From positions 1-49,157 of the forward strand of contig JAGCFU010000076.1 of assembly GCA_017649945.1 (NCBI GenBank): a DNA stretch of 49,157 nucleotides, in the 5' to 3' direction. The position numbers and the translations under genes were made by a program. This stretch comes from Bacteroidales bacterium. GTDB lineage: Bacteria; Bacteroidota; Bacteroidia; Bacteroidales; F082. This document shows positions 1-8,025 of this stretch, piece by piece. The notes under the pieces were generated by a model. The model was not told where the DNA came from. It ran no database searches and saw nothing but the letters and a program-made list of their open reading frames with translations. How positions within the stretch are numbered: the first letter of the stretch is position 1; each line of letters opens with the position of its first letter.

Positions 1-240
1 ACTTTGCTTGTTTTGATTAGGGATGGTTGGGCAGTCGAGAGCCTCAGGAATCCGAATCAAAATACAGAGCGCCACGCTATTTTTATGTCATGTTAATAAT
101 GAAAAAAGAATTGCCTATGGAGACACCGCGCTGAAAGCGCAAGAGAATAACACAATCGATGACGTTTCTTGGATTTCTGAAATCTCGACACTTTCATAAA
201 TCATCCCGGGAAAGTTTTGACAAAGAGTTAATATTAATAT
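1..240. other. Intergenic or upstream-gene remnant, no gene assigned
   Basis: No recognisable gene lies here. On the plus strand one frame is open from base 1 to a TAA at 94-96, about 31 residues. It could be the 3' end of a gene starting outside the window, but it matches nothing I recognise. A small hairpin GCGCT-GAA-AGCGC lies at 128-140. The rest is AT-rich without an evident function. Confidence 0.4.
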
Positions 241-316
241 AAGTGAACTTTGTTGTGTAAATTGTACCGGTTAAGGAATGTCCGAACGATACGATTTGAA
301 ACAACAAAGTTCACTT
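241..316. repeat. Perfect 16-bp inverted repeat with 44-nt spacer
   Basis: AAGTGAACTTTGTTGT at 241-256 is exactly the reverse complement of ACAACAAAGTTCACTT at 301-316. The right arm runs into a short T stretch (315-319) and ends 26 nt before the ATG at 343. In RNA this would be a long hairpin with a 44-nt loop, and could be a terminator for an upstream gene or an attenuator for the next one. The left arm contains GAACTTTG (245-252), one base off the TAnnTTTG promoter box. The repeat itself is certain; its function is inferred. Confidence 0.6.
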
Positions 317-342
317 TTTATTGATAATTAAAAACGAATTAA

Positions 343-630
343 ATGATAAAAAATACAAGGAAAATACTACTTTTACTGATAATGTTTGCTACAATTGGCA
401 CATATGCTCAAAATGATAGATTCTTTAATGGTTATGAACACGACGCTTATGGCAAACGTGAAAGCGGAACATCATTGTTCACCAATCAGGCTTTCGGCGC
501 GTCGGATGAAGGCCAGTTTACAAATGAAACATTTGGGGCTCCGTTGAATGGCGGGTTGTTGATAATGTTGTTGGCTGCTGCCGGATATGCAGTGTTTAAA
601 ACAAGAAGAAAAATAATTAATAATTACTAA
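343..630 (+). CDS. Small secreted protein with PID-CTERM-like C-terminal sorting signal
   Basis: This 95-residue protein has an N-terminal signal peptide (basic start, then a hydrophobic run, likely cleaved after TYAQ at residue 23). Its short polar middle carries FGAxxxGQFTNETFGAP. The C-terminus (about residues 65-90) has the layout APLNGG, then a hydrophobic segment LLIMLLAAAGYAVF, then a basic TRRK tail. That order (short Pro/Gly motif, one membrane helix, Arg/Lys cluster) is typical of exosortase-type or PID-CTERM-like sorting tails in Bacteroidota. No exosortase gene is in the window. The stop is 14 nt before the next gene, so the two are probably co-transcribed. The precise role is unknown, and a plain membrane-anchored peptide is an alternative. 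Confidence 0.6.
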   Translation: MIKNTRKILLLLIMFATIGTYAQNDRFFNGYEHDAYGKRESGTSLFTNQAFGASDEGQFTNETFGAPLNGGLLIMLLAAAGYAVFKTRRKIINNY

Positions 631-644
631 AACAAATAAGGATA

Positions 645-2186
645 ATGAAAAGAATAGGTATTATTTTAATTATGTCATTAGCATTGGTGACGGTTATGGT
701 TCAATGCAAAAAAAACGTGGAGACGGTTCCTAATGATGTCAATAATATGGTGGACATAATTCTTGATGTCAATAACAACGGCACGAGAGTCGATGTGAAT
801 ACTGCCACTGGTGCGGTCGTGTTTGAAAATGGTGATGTCATATATGTCGCCAGCGACGGAAAATATGTTGGAACTCTCACGCATAACGGAAGCCATTTCG
901 CCGGAACACTTACAAATCCAACTGTCGGCATCCCTCTGCATTTCTATTTCCTTGGAAATATTAAGCCGGGTGTCGCACTTACGCCGGGATCATCAACGAG
1001 TTGCTCGGTTTTCATAACAGACCAGGTCTCCAAATTGCCGGTAATATCTTACGCCACGTCCAAAGAGGACTATTCATCGGAAGTCTCAGTTTATTCGGCG
1101 CATCTTAAAAACCAATGTGCATTGGTGAAGTTCAATGTGAATACACCCTCGGGCGCGTTGGTCTGTATTACGGGTTTCAACAACAAAGTGACAGTTGATT
1201 TCTCATCGGCTATAATAACTCCAAGCAAGTCGGGAGAAGGCGTCATAAATCTTGGCACAGGCAGCGGTGAGAGATGGGCGATACTTCTTGAACAGGATGC
1301 ATTAAGCGACGGAGAAGCTTTCACTACTGACGGTGGCTACGTGGGAACATGCGGCGAAGTGCCAGCAATATCAAAAAACGATTTCTTGAAAGACGGCATC
1401 GAAGTCAATGTCCTTACTGATAACGATGGAAAGCTGAGAGGGAAATTCTCGGTGGGTTCATCAGAACAGGTGTATTTCTCAAAAGGTAATCTGCAGTACA
1501 TCGGGAGTGCGGCAACTCCATACTGGAAATTCGCAGAAGAACAATATGAGCGTCTTGGTGACAATGGTCAGGGCTCGGCCAATATCGATGTGGACCGTGA
1601 CTTGTTCGGACGAGGAACGAGTGGGTATGATGGCAAACATCCTTATATGACATCGGAAAACACATGGGATTACGTCCGTGGTGATTTAAGCAACACCAAC
1701 TATGACTGGGGTGTTTACAATCCTGTCAGCAACGGCGGCAACGTCGCTGGACTGTGGCGCACTCCGAAAGGGGAGGATTTCGCTTATATTTTCAGAAGCA
1801 GGAGCGGCCATAGGTTTGCGCCGGTATATATTGATGATGTTTATGGTGTGATGCTATTCCCCGACGGCTGGGATTCTGATTTGTATAAATTTGAACTGAT
1901 AAACAACGAATACCCGAGTGTCAGCACACAAATCACGCTTGGTGACTGGAAAAACTACCTTGAGGCCAATGGCGCCGTGTTCTTGCCGGCGGCATATTGG
2001 AGAAATGGTATCGTGATTAGAAACAGCTTAAACGTTGGTGATTATTGGGCGAGCAACTATCCTGTCACCAGTGAAAGCCATGGCTATCGGTTGTATTTTT
2101 ATGAGAACAATTGGATATGGCCTTATGACCTGACGGCTTCCTTCGCCTATGGTTTTTCGGTACGTCTCGTCACCGACGTTGAATAA
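645..2186 (+). CDS. Fimbrillin-like lipoprotein with C-terminal FISUMP-like domain
   Basis: This 513-residue protein begins with a lipoprotein signal ending in VMVQC, with the lipidated Cys at residue 21, so it is probably an outer-membrane or surface lipoprotein. Residues about 30-260 resemble the beta-rich fimbrillin-like domains of Bacteroidales: ENGDVIYVAS near the start, then a GTLTHNG..FAGTL pattern. From about residue 262 the sequence changes to a module starting FSVGSSEQVYFSKGNLQY, with DLFGRGTSG, YDWGVYNPVSNGG and GLWRTPKGEDFAYIF. That is the layout of the large Bacteroidales/Fibrobacter surface domain family often called FISUMP-like. Adhesion or glycan contact is plausible but not shown. 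It follows the small sorting-signal protein by 14 nt. Confidence 0.7.
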   Translation: MKRIGIILIMSLALVTVMVQCKKNVETVPNDVNNMVDIILDVNNNGTRVDVNTATGAVVFENGDVIYVASDGKYVGTLTHNGSHFAGTLTNPTVGIPLHFYFLGNIKPGVALTPGSSTSCSVFITDQVSKLPVISYATSKEDYSSEVSVYSAHLKNQCALVKFNVNTPSGALVCITGFNNKVTVDFSSAIITPSKSGEGVINLGTGSGERWAILLEQDALSDGEAFTTDGGYVGTCGEVPAISKNDFLKDGIEVNVLTDNDGKLRGKFSVGSSEQVYFSKGNLQYIGSAATPYWKFAEEQYERLGDNGQGSANIDVDRDLFGRGTSGYDGKHPYMTSENTWDYVRGDLSNTNYDWGVYNPVSNGGNVAGLWRTPKGEDFAYIFRSRSGHRFAPVYIDDVYGVMLFPDGWDSDLYKFELINNEYPSVSTQITLGDWKNYLEANGAVFLPAAYWRNGIVIRNSLNVGDYWASNYPVTSESHGYRLYFYENNWIWPYDLTASFAYGFSVRLVTDVE

Positions 2187-2226
2187 TGCAAAACAAAAAC
2201 AACTTCCAATATAAAGATTATTTTTT

Positions 2227-2283
2227 GTGGCGCGCCACACATGACAAGAACCCCGAAGTTGGATAAAAAAACTTTCGGGGTTC
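2227..2283. terminator. Probable bidirectional terminator plus 12-bp palindrome
   Basis: GAACCCCGAAGTT at 2248-2260 pairs with AACTTTCGGGGTTC at 2270-2283, leaving one bulged T and a 9-nt A-rich loop. Just upstream, GTGGCGCGCCAC at 2227-2238 is a perfect palindrome. The site lies between the convergent ends of the lipoprotein gene and the dipeptidase gene. The T tract after the stem is poor on the plus strand, so termination is an inference from position and stem. Confidence 0.45.
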
Positions 2284-2337
2284 ACGTCATTTCAACCGCG
2301 TCTATTTTTCTGCGCTTTCTGCTTTATCTACGATAGA

Positions 2338-3702
2338 CTAATTCCCAGCGTAATGCTGATAGAACTGCACTATCGTTTCGATTCCCTTGAAGAAGTGGTC
2401 GAGTCTGTAATTCTCGTTAGGCGAGTGGATAGCATCTTCTCCTAATCCGAATCCCATCAAAATTGACTTGATTCCAAGTACTTTCTCGAATCTTGCGATA
2501 ATCGGAATCGAACCGCCGCTTCTCATCGGGATAGGAAGCTTGCCGTATGTGTCGAAATATGCCTGCTCAGCAGCCTTGTATGCCGGAAGCTCAATCGGAC
2601 AGCCGTAAGCCTCGCCACCATGCAAGGTTGTAACCTTAACTGTCACATAATCAGGAGCTATGCTCTCAAAATATTCCTTGAACAACTTGCCAATCTTCTC
2701 GTGGTCTTGGTTAGGCACCAAACGGCATGAAATCTTGGCGTATGCTTTCGATGGAAGCACGGTCTTTGAACCTTCACCGGTGTAACCGCCCCAGATACCG
2801 CATAAATCGAAGGTCGGACGGATACCGACTCTTTCAATCTTAGTGTATCCTTCTTCACCGCGTAATGCTTTGACGCCCAACGATTTCTTGAATTCTTCTT
2901 CGTTGTATGGCGCCATGTTCAGCATCTCGCGTTCTTTTGCTGATGATTCTACGACATCGTCATAGAAATGAGGAATGGTGATGTGGTTATTCTTATCCAT
3001 CACGCCCGCCACCATCTCGCATAAGGTGTTTAATGGGTTCGCTACTGCACCGCCGAACAATCCTGAGTGCAAGTCTGCATTCGGGCCAGTGACTTCCACT
3101 TCCCAGTATGCTAAACCGCGTAATCCTGTTGTGATAGAAGGTGTGTCGTGGTTTATCATGCTTGTGTCGGAAACCAAGATAACATCGGCTTTTACGAGGT
3201 CTTTGTATTCCTCAATCCATTTTGAGAGACTGCCTGAACCGATTTCTTCCTCTCCTTCGAGCATGAATTTCACGTTGCAGGGGAGGGTGCCGGTCTGCAT
3301 CATCGTCTCAAATGCCTTGGCGTGCATGAAAGCCTGACCTTTGTCGTCGTCAGCGCCACGTGCCCAGATCTTGCCGTCTTTGATGACCGGCTCAAACGGG
3401 TCGGTGTGCCACAGCTCAATCGGGTCGACTGGCATTACGTCATAGTGACCGTAAACCAACACTGTCGGCTTCTTAGGGTCGATGATTTTCTCACCGTAAA
3501 CAATCGGATTGCCCTCTGTTGGCATAACTTCAGCTTTGTCGGCTCCTGCCTTCAAAATGCTGTCTCTCCAATATTCAGCGGCTTTAATCATATCCGGCTT
3601 GTGTGCCGATTCCGAGCTAATCGAAGGAATTCTAATCAATCCGAACAACTCGTCCAAAAAACGCTGTTCGTTTTCCTTGATGTAATTTTGTATTTTATTC
3701 AT
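2338..3702 (-). CDS. M20-family metallodipeptidase (CNDP2-like)
   Basis: This 454-residue cytosolic peptidase of the M20/M25/M40 family is expected to hydrolyse dipeptides with two metal ions. Visible motifs are YGHYDVMPVD with metal His86 and Asp88, GADDDKGQ with the bridging Asp at about 119, the catalytic/metal Glu pair in EGEEEIGSGS (about 152-153), VSDTSM (metal Asp) and the final metal His in AIHSPNEN. The dimerisation (lid) domain sits between about residues 205 and 355. The length is normal for the family. It is the last gene of the lpxK-PNP-lpxH operon and begins 5 nt after lpxH, so it is co-transcribed, although peptide turnover has no obvious link to lipid A. Exact substrate unknown. 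Confidence 0.9.
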   Translation of the reverse strand: MNKIQNYIKENEQRFLDELFGLIRIPSISSESAHKPDMIKAAEYWRDSILKAGADKAEVMPTEGNPIVYGEKIIDPKKPTVLVYGHYDVMPVDPIELWHTDPFEPVIKDGKIWARGADDDKGQAFMHAKAFETMMQTGTLPCNVKFMLEGEEEIGSGSLSKWIEEYKDLVKADVILVSDTSMINHDTPSITTGLRGLAYWEVEVTGPNADLHSGLFGGAVANPLNTLCEMVAGVMDKNNHITIPHFYDDVVESSAKEREMLNMAPYNEEEFKKSLGVKALRGEEGYTKIERVGIRPTFDLCGIWGGYTGEGSKTVLPSKAYAKISCRLVPNQDHEKIGKLFKEYFESIAPDYVTVKVTTLHGGEAYGCPIELPAYKAAEQAYFDTYGKLPIPMRSGGSIPIIARFEKVLGIKSILMGFGLGEDAIHSPNENYRLDHFFKGIETIVQFYQHYAGN

Positions 3703-3707
3703 ATTAT

Positions 3708-4463
3708 TTAATTTTTGTAATTTTTCAAAGTCATTTCATTCCCGTCAAACACTGCATACGTGTAATCCCAAATCCAGTTTCCGACCACTGTCGTCACCGC
3801 ATGCTCGCCGGTTTTGTACTGCATCGGCTTGTGCTGGTGCCCGAACACAAAGAAATCAATCGTCGGGTCTTTCTGTGCCTCGTCCAATGCGTATTTGTAA
3901 AGACGTGTGTTTTCAATGTCGGCGTAAAAATTGCTCTCCGATTCTTTTTTGAGTTTCTTAACTCTATGATTATGAGACCATTTCAGTGCTACTTTGATGC
4001 CGAAATCGGGATGCACATGTCTGAAACACCATTGTAAAAACTTGTTTTCAAACACGCTTTTCAGGAATTTATACCCGTTATCGCCTTTGCCGCGTCCGTC
4101 ACCGTGAACAAGGAAGAATTTCTTACCTTTCAGCATCATCACTTCAGGTTCTCTGTGTACTTGAATGCCGAGCTCTTCCTGAAGGTATGAGAACGTCCAA
4201 AGGTCATGATTTCCTGCAAAAAGATGTACAGGTATGCCGCTGTCGATAAATTCAGCGAGTTTCCCGAGCAAACGCACGTGTCCGCGCGGCACAACGGTTT
4301 TGTATTCGTACCAGAAGTCGAACAAATCGCCCATCAGAAACAGCTCCTCGCAGTCGTCTTTTATTGAACTCAGAAACTCAATAAGCATTTTTTCGCGCCT
4401 CTGGCTGTCCTCCAAAGTCGGCACTCCGAGATGAAAATCTGTGGCGAAATAAATTTTCTTCAT
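3708..4463 (-). CDS. lpxH: UDP-2,3-diacylglucosamine diphosphatase LpxH
   Basis: LpxH cleaves UDP-2,3-diacylglucosamine to 2,3-diacylglucosamine-1-phosphate (lipid X) and UMP at the inner face of the inner membrane, in the fourth step of lipid A synthesis. The 251 residues carry the calcineurin-like metallophosphatase set in order: DFH (Asp9, His11), MGDLFDFW (Asp46), AGNHD (Asn85, His86), VHGDG (His120, Asp122) and FGHQH (His209, His211). The length fits the family (about 240). It lies 9 nt after the purine nucleoside phosphorylase gene and in the same operon as lpxK, a later step of the same pathway. A generic metallophosphatase is possible, but the context and motif pattern favour LpxH. 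Confidence 0.88.
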   Translation of the reverse strand: MKKIYFATDFHLGVPTLEDSQRREKMLIEFLSSIKDDCEELFLMGDLFDFWYEYKTVVPRGHVRLLGKLAEFIDSGIPVHLFAGNHDLWTFSYLQEELGIQVHREPEVMMLKGKKFFLVHGDGRGKGDNGYKFLKSVFENKFLQWCFRHVHPDFGIKVALKWSHNHRVKKLKKESESNFYADIENTRLYKYALDEAQKDPTIDFFVFGHQHKPMQYKTGEHAVTTVVGNWIWDYTYAVFDGNEMTLKNYKN

Positions 4464-4472
4464 GGGTGATTA

Positions 4473-5300
4473 TCAGAATGTTATCTCATCCAAACGTTTC
4501 AGCATCTCCTTCAAGATGGCTGTCATCTTAGGCTCAGCCACGTTCGCCGCGTTGATTACTTCTTCGTGCGTCACCTGTACTGCGATGTCCTTGCCTCCAA
4601 GGTCGGTGATTACTGATACTGCGAACACTGGCAAACCGCAATGGCGTGCCACAATAACCTCAGGCACCGTCGACATTCCAACACAGTCGCCGCCGATGAC
4701 GCGGTAATAATTGTATTCGGCTGGCGTCTCGTAACTTGGACCGGTGTCGCCAACGTAAACGCCATGCTGCACTTGGATCTTAAGCTCGTGAGCAATCTTA
4801 TCGGCTAAAGCCAGAACATTTTTATTATATGCCTCGCTCATCTCCGGGAAACGTGTTCCGATGCGGTCGTCATTCTTGCCAATCAACGGGTTAGGCAGCA
4901 GGTTGATGTGGTCAGTGATGAACATGATGTCGCTCACTCTGAAGTCAGGGTTGATGCCTCCGCTGGCGTTTGAAAGCACTAACAACCTGATTCCCAAATA
5001 TTTAAGAACACGTATAGGGAATGTTACTTCTTTCGTGCTGTAGCCTTCATAATAATGGAAGCGGCCCTGCATCGCAATAACTTTTCTGCCGCTCAAAGTT
5101 CCTAAAATAAGCTTTCCTTCATGTCCGTGAACCGTCGAAACAGGGAAGTTTGGGATATCTTTGTATGATATAGCGTATTGGGTATCAATAACATTAACTA
5201 ACCCACCCAAGCCTGAGCCTAAAACAATGCCTACTTCCGGTTCAAAACCATTCGTCTTCGATTTGATAAAATCTACTGTCTCAAGAATTTTTTCCAACAT
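4473..5300 (-). CDS. punA: Purine nucleoside phosphorylase (trimeric PNP-I type)
   Basis: The enzyme phosphorolyses purine nucleosides to the free base and (deoxy)ribose-1-phosphate in purine salvage. The 275 residues match the trimeric PNP family: LGSGLGG (28-33) for phosphate, VHGHEG (58-62), QGRFHYYEG (about 79-86), NASGG (111-115), ETPAE (base-contacting Glu191), GMSTVPEV (Met209) and VTHEEV (His245). At the position where 6-oxopurine-specific PNPs have Asn (human Asn243), this protein reads ITDLGG with Asp233, which may broaden specificity toward adenosine. Its start overlaps the lpxK end by 20 nt and lpxH follows after 9 nt, so it is translationally embedded in the lipid A operon. Confidence 0.9.
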   Translation of the reverse strand: MLEKILETVDFIKSKTNGFEPEVGIVLGSGLGGLVNVIDTQYAISYKDIPNFPVSTVHGHEGKLILGTLSGRKVIAMQGRFHYYEGYSTKEVTFPIRVLKYLGIRLLVLSNASGGINPDFRVSDIMFITDHINLLPNPLIGKNDDRIGTRFPEMSEAYNKNVLALADKIAHELKIQVQHGVYVGDTGPSYETPAEYNYYRVIGGDCVGMSTVPEVIVARHCGLPVFAVSVITDLGGKDIAVQVTHEEVINAANVAEPKMTAILKEMLKRLDEITF

Positions 5301-6330
5301 AATTTAAAATCAAATTTTTAAAAATAGCCTCTTCCTTATCATTGTTAAAACTTACCTCGATCGGAATGGTGAATAGAGGCGTGTTGTCAAATCTGTTGAT
5401 ATAAGAAGCGTTCTTTAATCGCATTAAATCTTTTTCTGTTGTCACAATGATTTTGTTCCTGCCAATAACACTGTCGTAACCACTCAAAATCATGTCGATA
5501 TCATTGTCATCAAAGTGATGATGATCTCCAAAATAATTGGTAATCAATATGTTGTATTTTCTCTTTAGATAATCTTCAAGAGGGTATGGGTTCGCTATGC
5601 CACAAAACAGATAAACCGATTTTACATCTTGCAATGTGGTCTCTTGGGCTGTTTTGTTGGTAGGGTTAAGTTTCTTAAAATCGATATATGTGAAGAAAAT
5701 TTTCTGATATGGCTTCGCGTTGATGATCTTTACGACGTGGCGTTTGTCGTAAGGTAACAGCACTCTTGGCGATTTCGTGACAATGATGATGTCTGCGCGT
5801 TTCGCGGCGCATTTTATGTCACGAAGGTTGCCTGCCGGAACGAGCATGTCTTTTTTGTAATTATTGTAATATTCGGTCAGAAGAATATTCAGTCCCGGCT
5901 TGATTTTACGGTGCTGATAGGCGTCGTCGAGAAGTATCACTTCCGGTGTCCGCTCAAGGCGCATCAGTTTTGAAACACCATCACAACGGTCTTCGTCTAC
6001 AGCCACGGTTATGTTGTGGAATTTCGACTTGTATTGAAGCGGCTCGTCTCCGATTTGTTCGTAAGTACTGTTCTCGTCGGCAAGAATGTAACCGGTGGAT
6101 TGTCTTCCGTAACCTCTGCTTAACACAGCCACATTGGCCTTGTCTTTCAACAATCTGATTAGATATTCGGTGTGTGGTGTCTTGCCGGTTCCGCCAAGAG
6201 CGAGATTGCCAACGCAGATTGTCGGGACACTGAAACTCCTCGATTTCAATATCCCACAGTCATACAGCCAATGGCGAATGCCCAAGACAATCGCGTAAAG
6301 CCATGATAATGGTGCTAACAATCTTTTCAT
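5281..6330 (-). CDS. lpxK: Tetraacyldisaccharide 4'-kinase LpxK
   Basis: LpxK phosphorylates the 4' position of the lipid A disaccharide at the inner membrane. The 349-residue protein has an N-terminal hydrophobic membrane-associating segment (LLAPLSWLYAIVLGIRHWLY), then the P-loop LGGTGKTP at about residues 45-52, SRGYGRQS, and the LLDDAYQHRK stretch typical of the family. Length is slightly above the E. coli enzyme (328). It is the first gene of the operon running to the M20 dipeptidase and overlaps the next gene by 20 nt. Its promoter faces that of the divergent Nif3-like gene in a 90-bp gap. Confidence 0.92.
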   Translation of the reverse strand: MKRLLAPLSWLYAIVLGIRHWLYDCGILKSRSFSVPTICVGNLALGGTGKTPHTEYLIRLLKDKANVAVLSRGYGRQSTGYILADENSTYEQIGDEPLQYKSKFHNITVAVDEDRCDGVSKLMRLERTPEVILLDDAYQHRKIKPGLNILLTEYYNNYKKDMLVPAGNLRDIKCAAKRADIIIVTKSPRVLLPYDKRHVVKIINAKPYQKIFFTYIDFKKLNPTNKTAQETTLQDVKSVYLFCGIANPYPLEDYLKRKYNILITNYFGDHHHFDDNDIDMILSGYDSVIGRNKIIVTTEKDLMRLKNASYINRFDNTPLFTIPIEVSFNNDKEEAIFKNLILNYVGKNS

Positions 6331-6354
6331 TGGTCAATTTTCAATATAAACGTA

Positions 6355-6375
6355 CAAATATACGAATTATTTTTG
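6355..6375. promoter_or_regulatory. Divergent promoters for lpxK and the Nif3-like gene
   Basis: On the minus strand TATATTTG (6362-6355) lies 24 nt before the lpxK ATG. On the plus strand TATTTTTG (6368-6375) lies 44 nt before the Nif3-like ATG. Both match the Bacteroidota -7 box TAnnTTTG. The two boxes are only 5 nt apart, so RNA polymerase binding at one should exclude the other. Confidence 0.6.
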
Positions 6376-6419
6376 ATTCGCGCGTTATTATTTTTATTAT
6401 TTTAGCGAAAAATTTTGAA

Positions 6420-7214
6420 ATGAATAAAGTTAGTGAAATTGTCGGATGCATTACTGATATCGCTCCGCTTAAATGGCAGGAGTCGTGGGATAATGCAGGC
6501 CTTCTTGTCGGTGATGCTAACATGCTGATAGACAAAGCTTTAATAACTCTTGATGTGACCGAAGCCGTTATCGACGAGGCGATAGAGAAAGGTTTTCATC
6601 TCGTGATAAGCCATCATCCGTTGATTTATAAGCCTTTGAAACATCTTCTGCCGGAAAATACTATCGAAAGAACTATCATGAAGGCTGTTAAGCATGATAT
6701 CGCGATTGCCTGCATGCACACCAATCTCGACAATAGCTATCTCGGTGTGAGCAAATGGCTTGCAGATAAAATCGGACTGAAAAACCTTGAGATTCTTGAG
6801 CCAATCAAGACGGATGACGACGTATTGACTGGCGGTGGCATGGTCGGGGAACTCGAAAACGCTCTCGATGAGACCGAATTTTTAGCTCTCGTGAAAAAAA
6901 ATCTTAACGCGAAAGCACTTCGTCACTCCGATTTTTTAAACAAAAAAATCAAAAAAGTTGCTGTTTGCGGCGGCTCTGGATTCTTTTTGCTGGGAAATGT
7001 AAAGCATTGTAATGCAGATGCTTACGTTACCGGAGATGTCAAATATCATGACTTTTTCGAGGCCGACGGCAAACTGCTTTTGGTCGATGCAGGCCACTAT
7101 GAAACAGAACAATTTACAAAAGAATTAATTGCTGATGCAATTATTAAAAAATTTTGTAACTTTGCAGTTTCAATTTCGAGTGTCAAAACTAACTCGATAA
7201 ACTATTTTGTATAA
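6420..7214 (+). CDS. Nif3-like dinuclear metal centre protein
   Basis: This 264-residue protein belongs to the NIF3/YqfO/YbgI family: conserved, metal-binding, with uncertain enzymatic role (linked in some species to GTP cyclohydrolase-like folds). Motifs include WDNAGLLVG, the metal pair in SHHPL (His65, His66), MHTNLD (His100, Asp104) and the C-terminal DAGHYETE metal ligands. The open frame extends 39 codons upstream, but that extension crosses the promoter region and has no homologous look. The ATG at 6420 (MNKVSEIVG) is therefore the start. The 3' end of the gene contains the promoter of the next gene. Confidence 0.88.
   Translation: MNKVSEIVGCITDIAPLKWQESWDNAGLLVGDANMLIDKALITLDVTEAVIDEAIEKGFHLVISHHPLIYKPLKHLLPENTIERTIMKAVKHDIAIACMHTNLDNSYLGVSKWLADKIGLKNLEILEPIKTDDDVLTGGGMVGELENALDETEFLALVKKNLNAKALRHSDFLNKKIKKVAVCGGSGFFLLGNVKHCNADAYVTGDVKYHDFFEADGKLLLVDAGHYETEQFTKELIADAIIKKFCNFAVSISSVKTNSINYFV
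7158..7165 (+). promoter_or_regulatory. -7 box TAACTTTG for the zinc-ribbon gene
   Basis: TAACTTTG followed by C lies inside the last codons of the Nif3-like gene, in the stretch coding for the CNFAV segment. The next gene starts 67 nt downstream, so it can be transcribed separately as well as by read-through. Confidence 0.55.
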
Positions 7215-7232
7215 ATATAAAATTTAACATAA

Positions 7233-8021
7233 ATGGCTGATAATCAGGAAATTAAACTCAACGAGGAAGAACAGATTGAAGTTACCGTTGAAAGAAAATT
7301 GGTTGCACTTTACACCCTGCAACAGATTGATTCGAAGATAGACAGAATCCGTATCGTGCGCGGCGAGCTGCCGGAAGCGGTGCAGGACCTCGAAGACGAA
7401 GTGGCCGGTCTCGAGACTCGTATCGAGAACTATAACACCGATTTGAAGAAATTCAATACCGATGTTACAAACTACAAAATCAAAATCAAAGAGACACAGG
7501 CTCTCATTAAGAAATACGAGGAACAACAGAACAATGTTCGTAACAGCCGTGAATATGATTCTTTGACAAAAGAGACTGAGTATCAATCACTTGAGATTCA
7601 GCTTTGCGAGAAGAGAATCAAAGACGCGACAATCAAAATCGAGGATATCAAGACAAATCTCGAGGCAACTGAAAAGAAACTCGCAGAACGTAAGAACGAC
7701 CTCGTGGTGAAACAGTCGGAACTCAACTCAATCGTTGAAGAGACTGAGAAAGAAGAGAAAGAACTCGTCGAGAAGTCAAAGGAAAGTGAAGCCTTGATCG
7801 AGGAACGTCTCCTTGCTGCTTACAAACGTATCAGAAAAGGTGCGAGAAACGGTCTGGCAGTGGTGCAAATCGAGCGTGACGCCTGCGGCGGATGCTTCAA
7901 CAAGATTCCACCACAACACCAACTCGACATCCGTATCCACAAGAAGATTATCGTTTGCGAATACTGCGGACGTATCTTGGTTGACCAAGACATCATCGAC
8001 CAGTACAACGCAAAGAACTGA
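7233..8021 (+). CDS. Coiled-coil protein with C4 zinc ribbon (COG1579 type)
   Basis: This 262-residue cytosolic protein is dominated by a long charged coiled coil (about residues 15-200, rich in Glu, Lys and Ile with heptad character). It ends in a compact zinc ribbon with Cys218, Cys221, Cys242 and Cys245 (CGGC and CEYC pairs). This is the layout of the COG1579 family of putative nucleic-acid-binding zinc-ribbon proteins found in many bacteria, often beside Nif3-like genes as here (18 nt downstream). The molecular role is not established. Its end is convergent with the FadL-like gene, with 4 nt between the stops. Confidence 0.82.
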   Translation: MADNQEIKLNEEEQIEVTVERKLVALYTLQQIDSKIDRIRIVRGELPEAVQDLEDEVAGLETRIENYNTDLKKFNTDVTNYKIKIKETQALIKKYEEQQNNVRNSREYDSLTKETEYQSLEIQLCEKRIKDATIKIEDIKTNLEATEKKLAERKNDLVVKQSELNSIVEETEKEEKELVEKSKESEALIEERLLAAYKRIRKGARNGLAVVQIERDACGGCFNKIPPQHQLDIRIHKKIIVCEYCGRILVDQDIIDQYNAKN

Positions 8022-8025
8022 TTTG

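Noticed and set aside
1-96. C-terminus of an upstream gene
   Set aside because: The frame is open for only about 31 codons, with no motif or recognised family, and could be chance.
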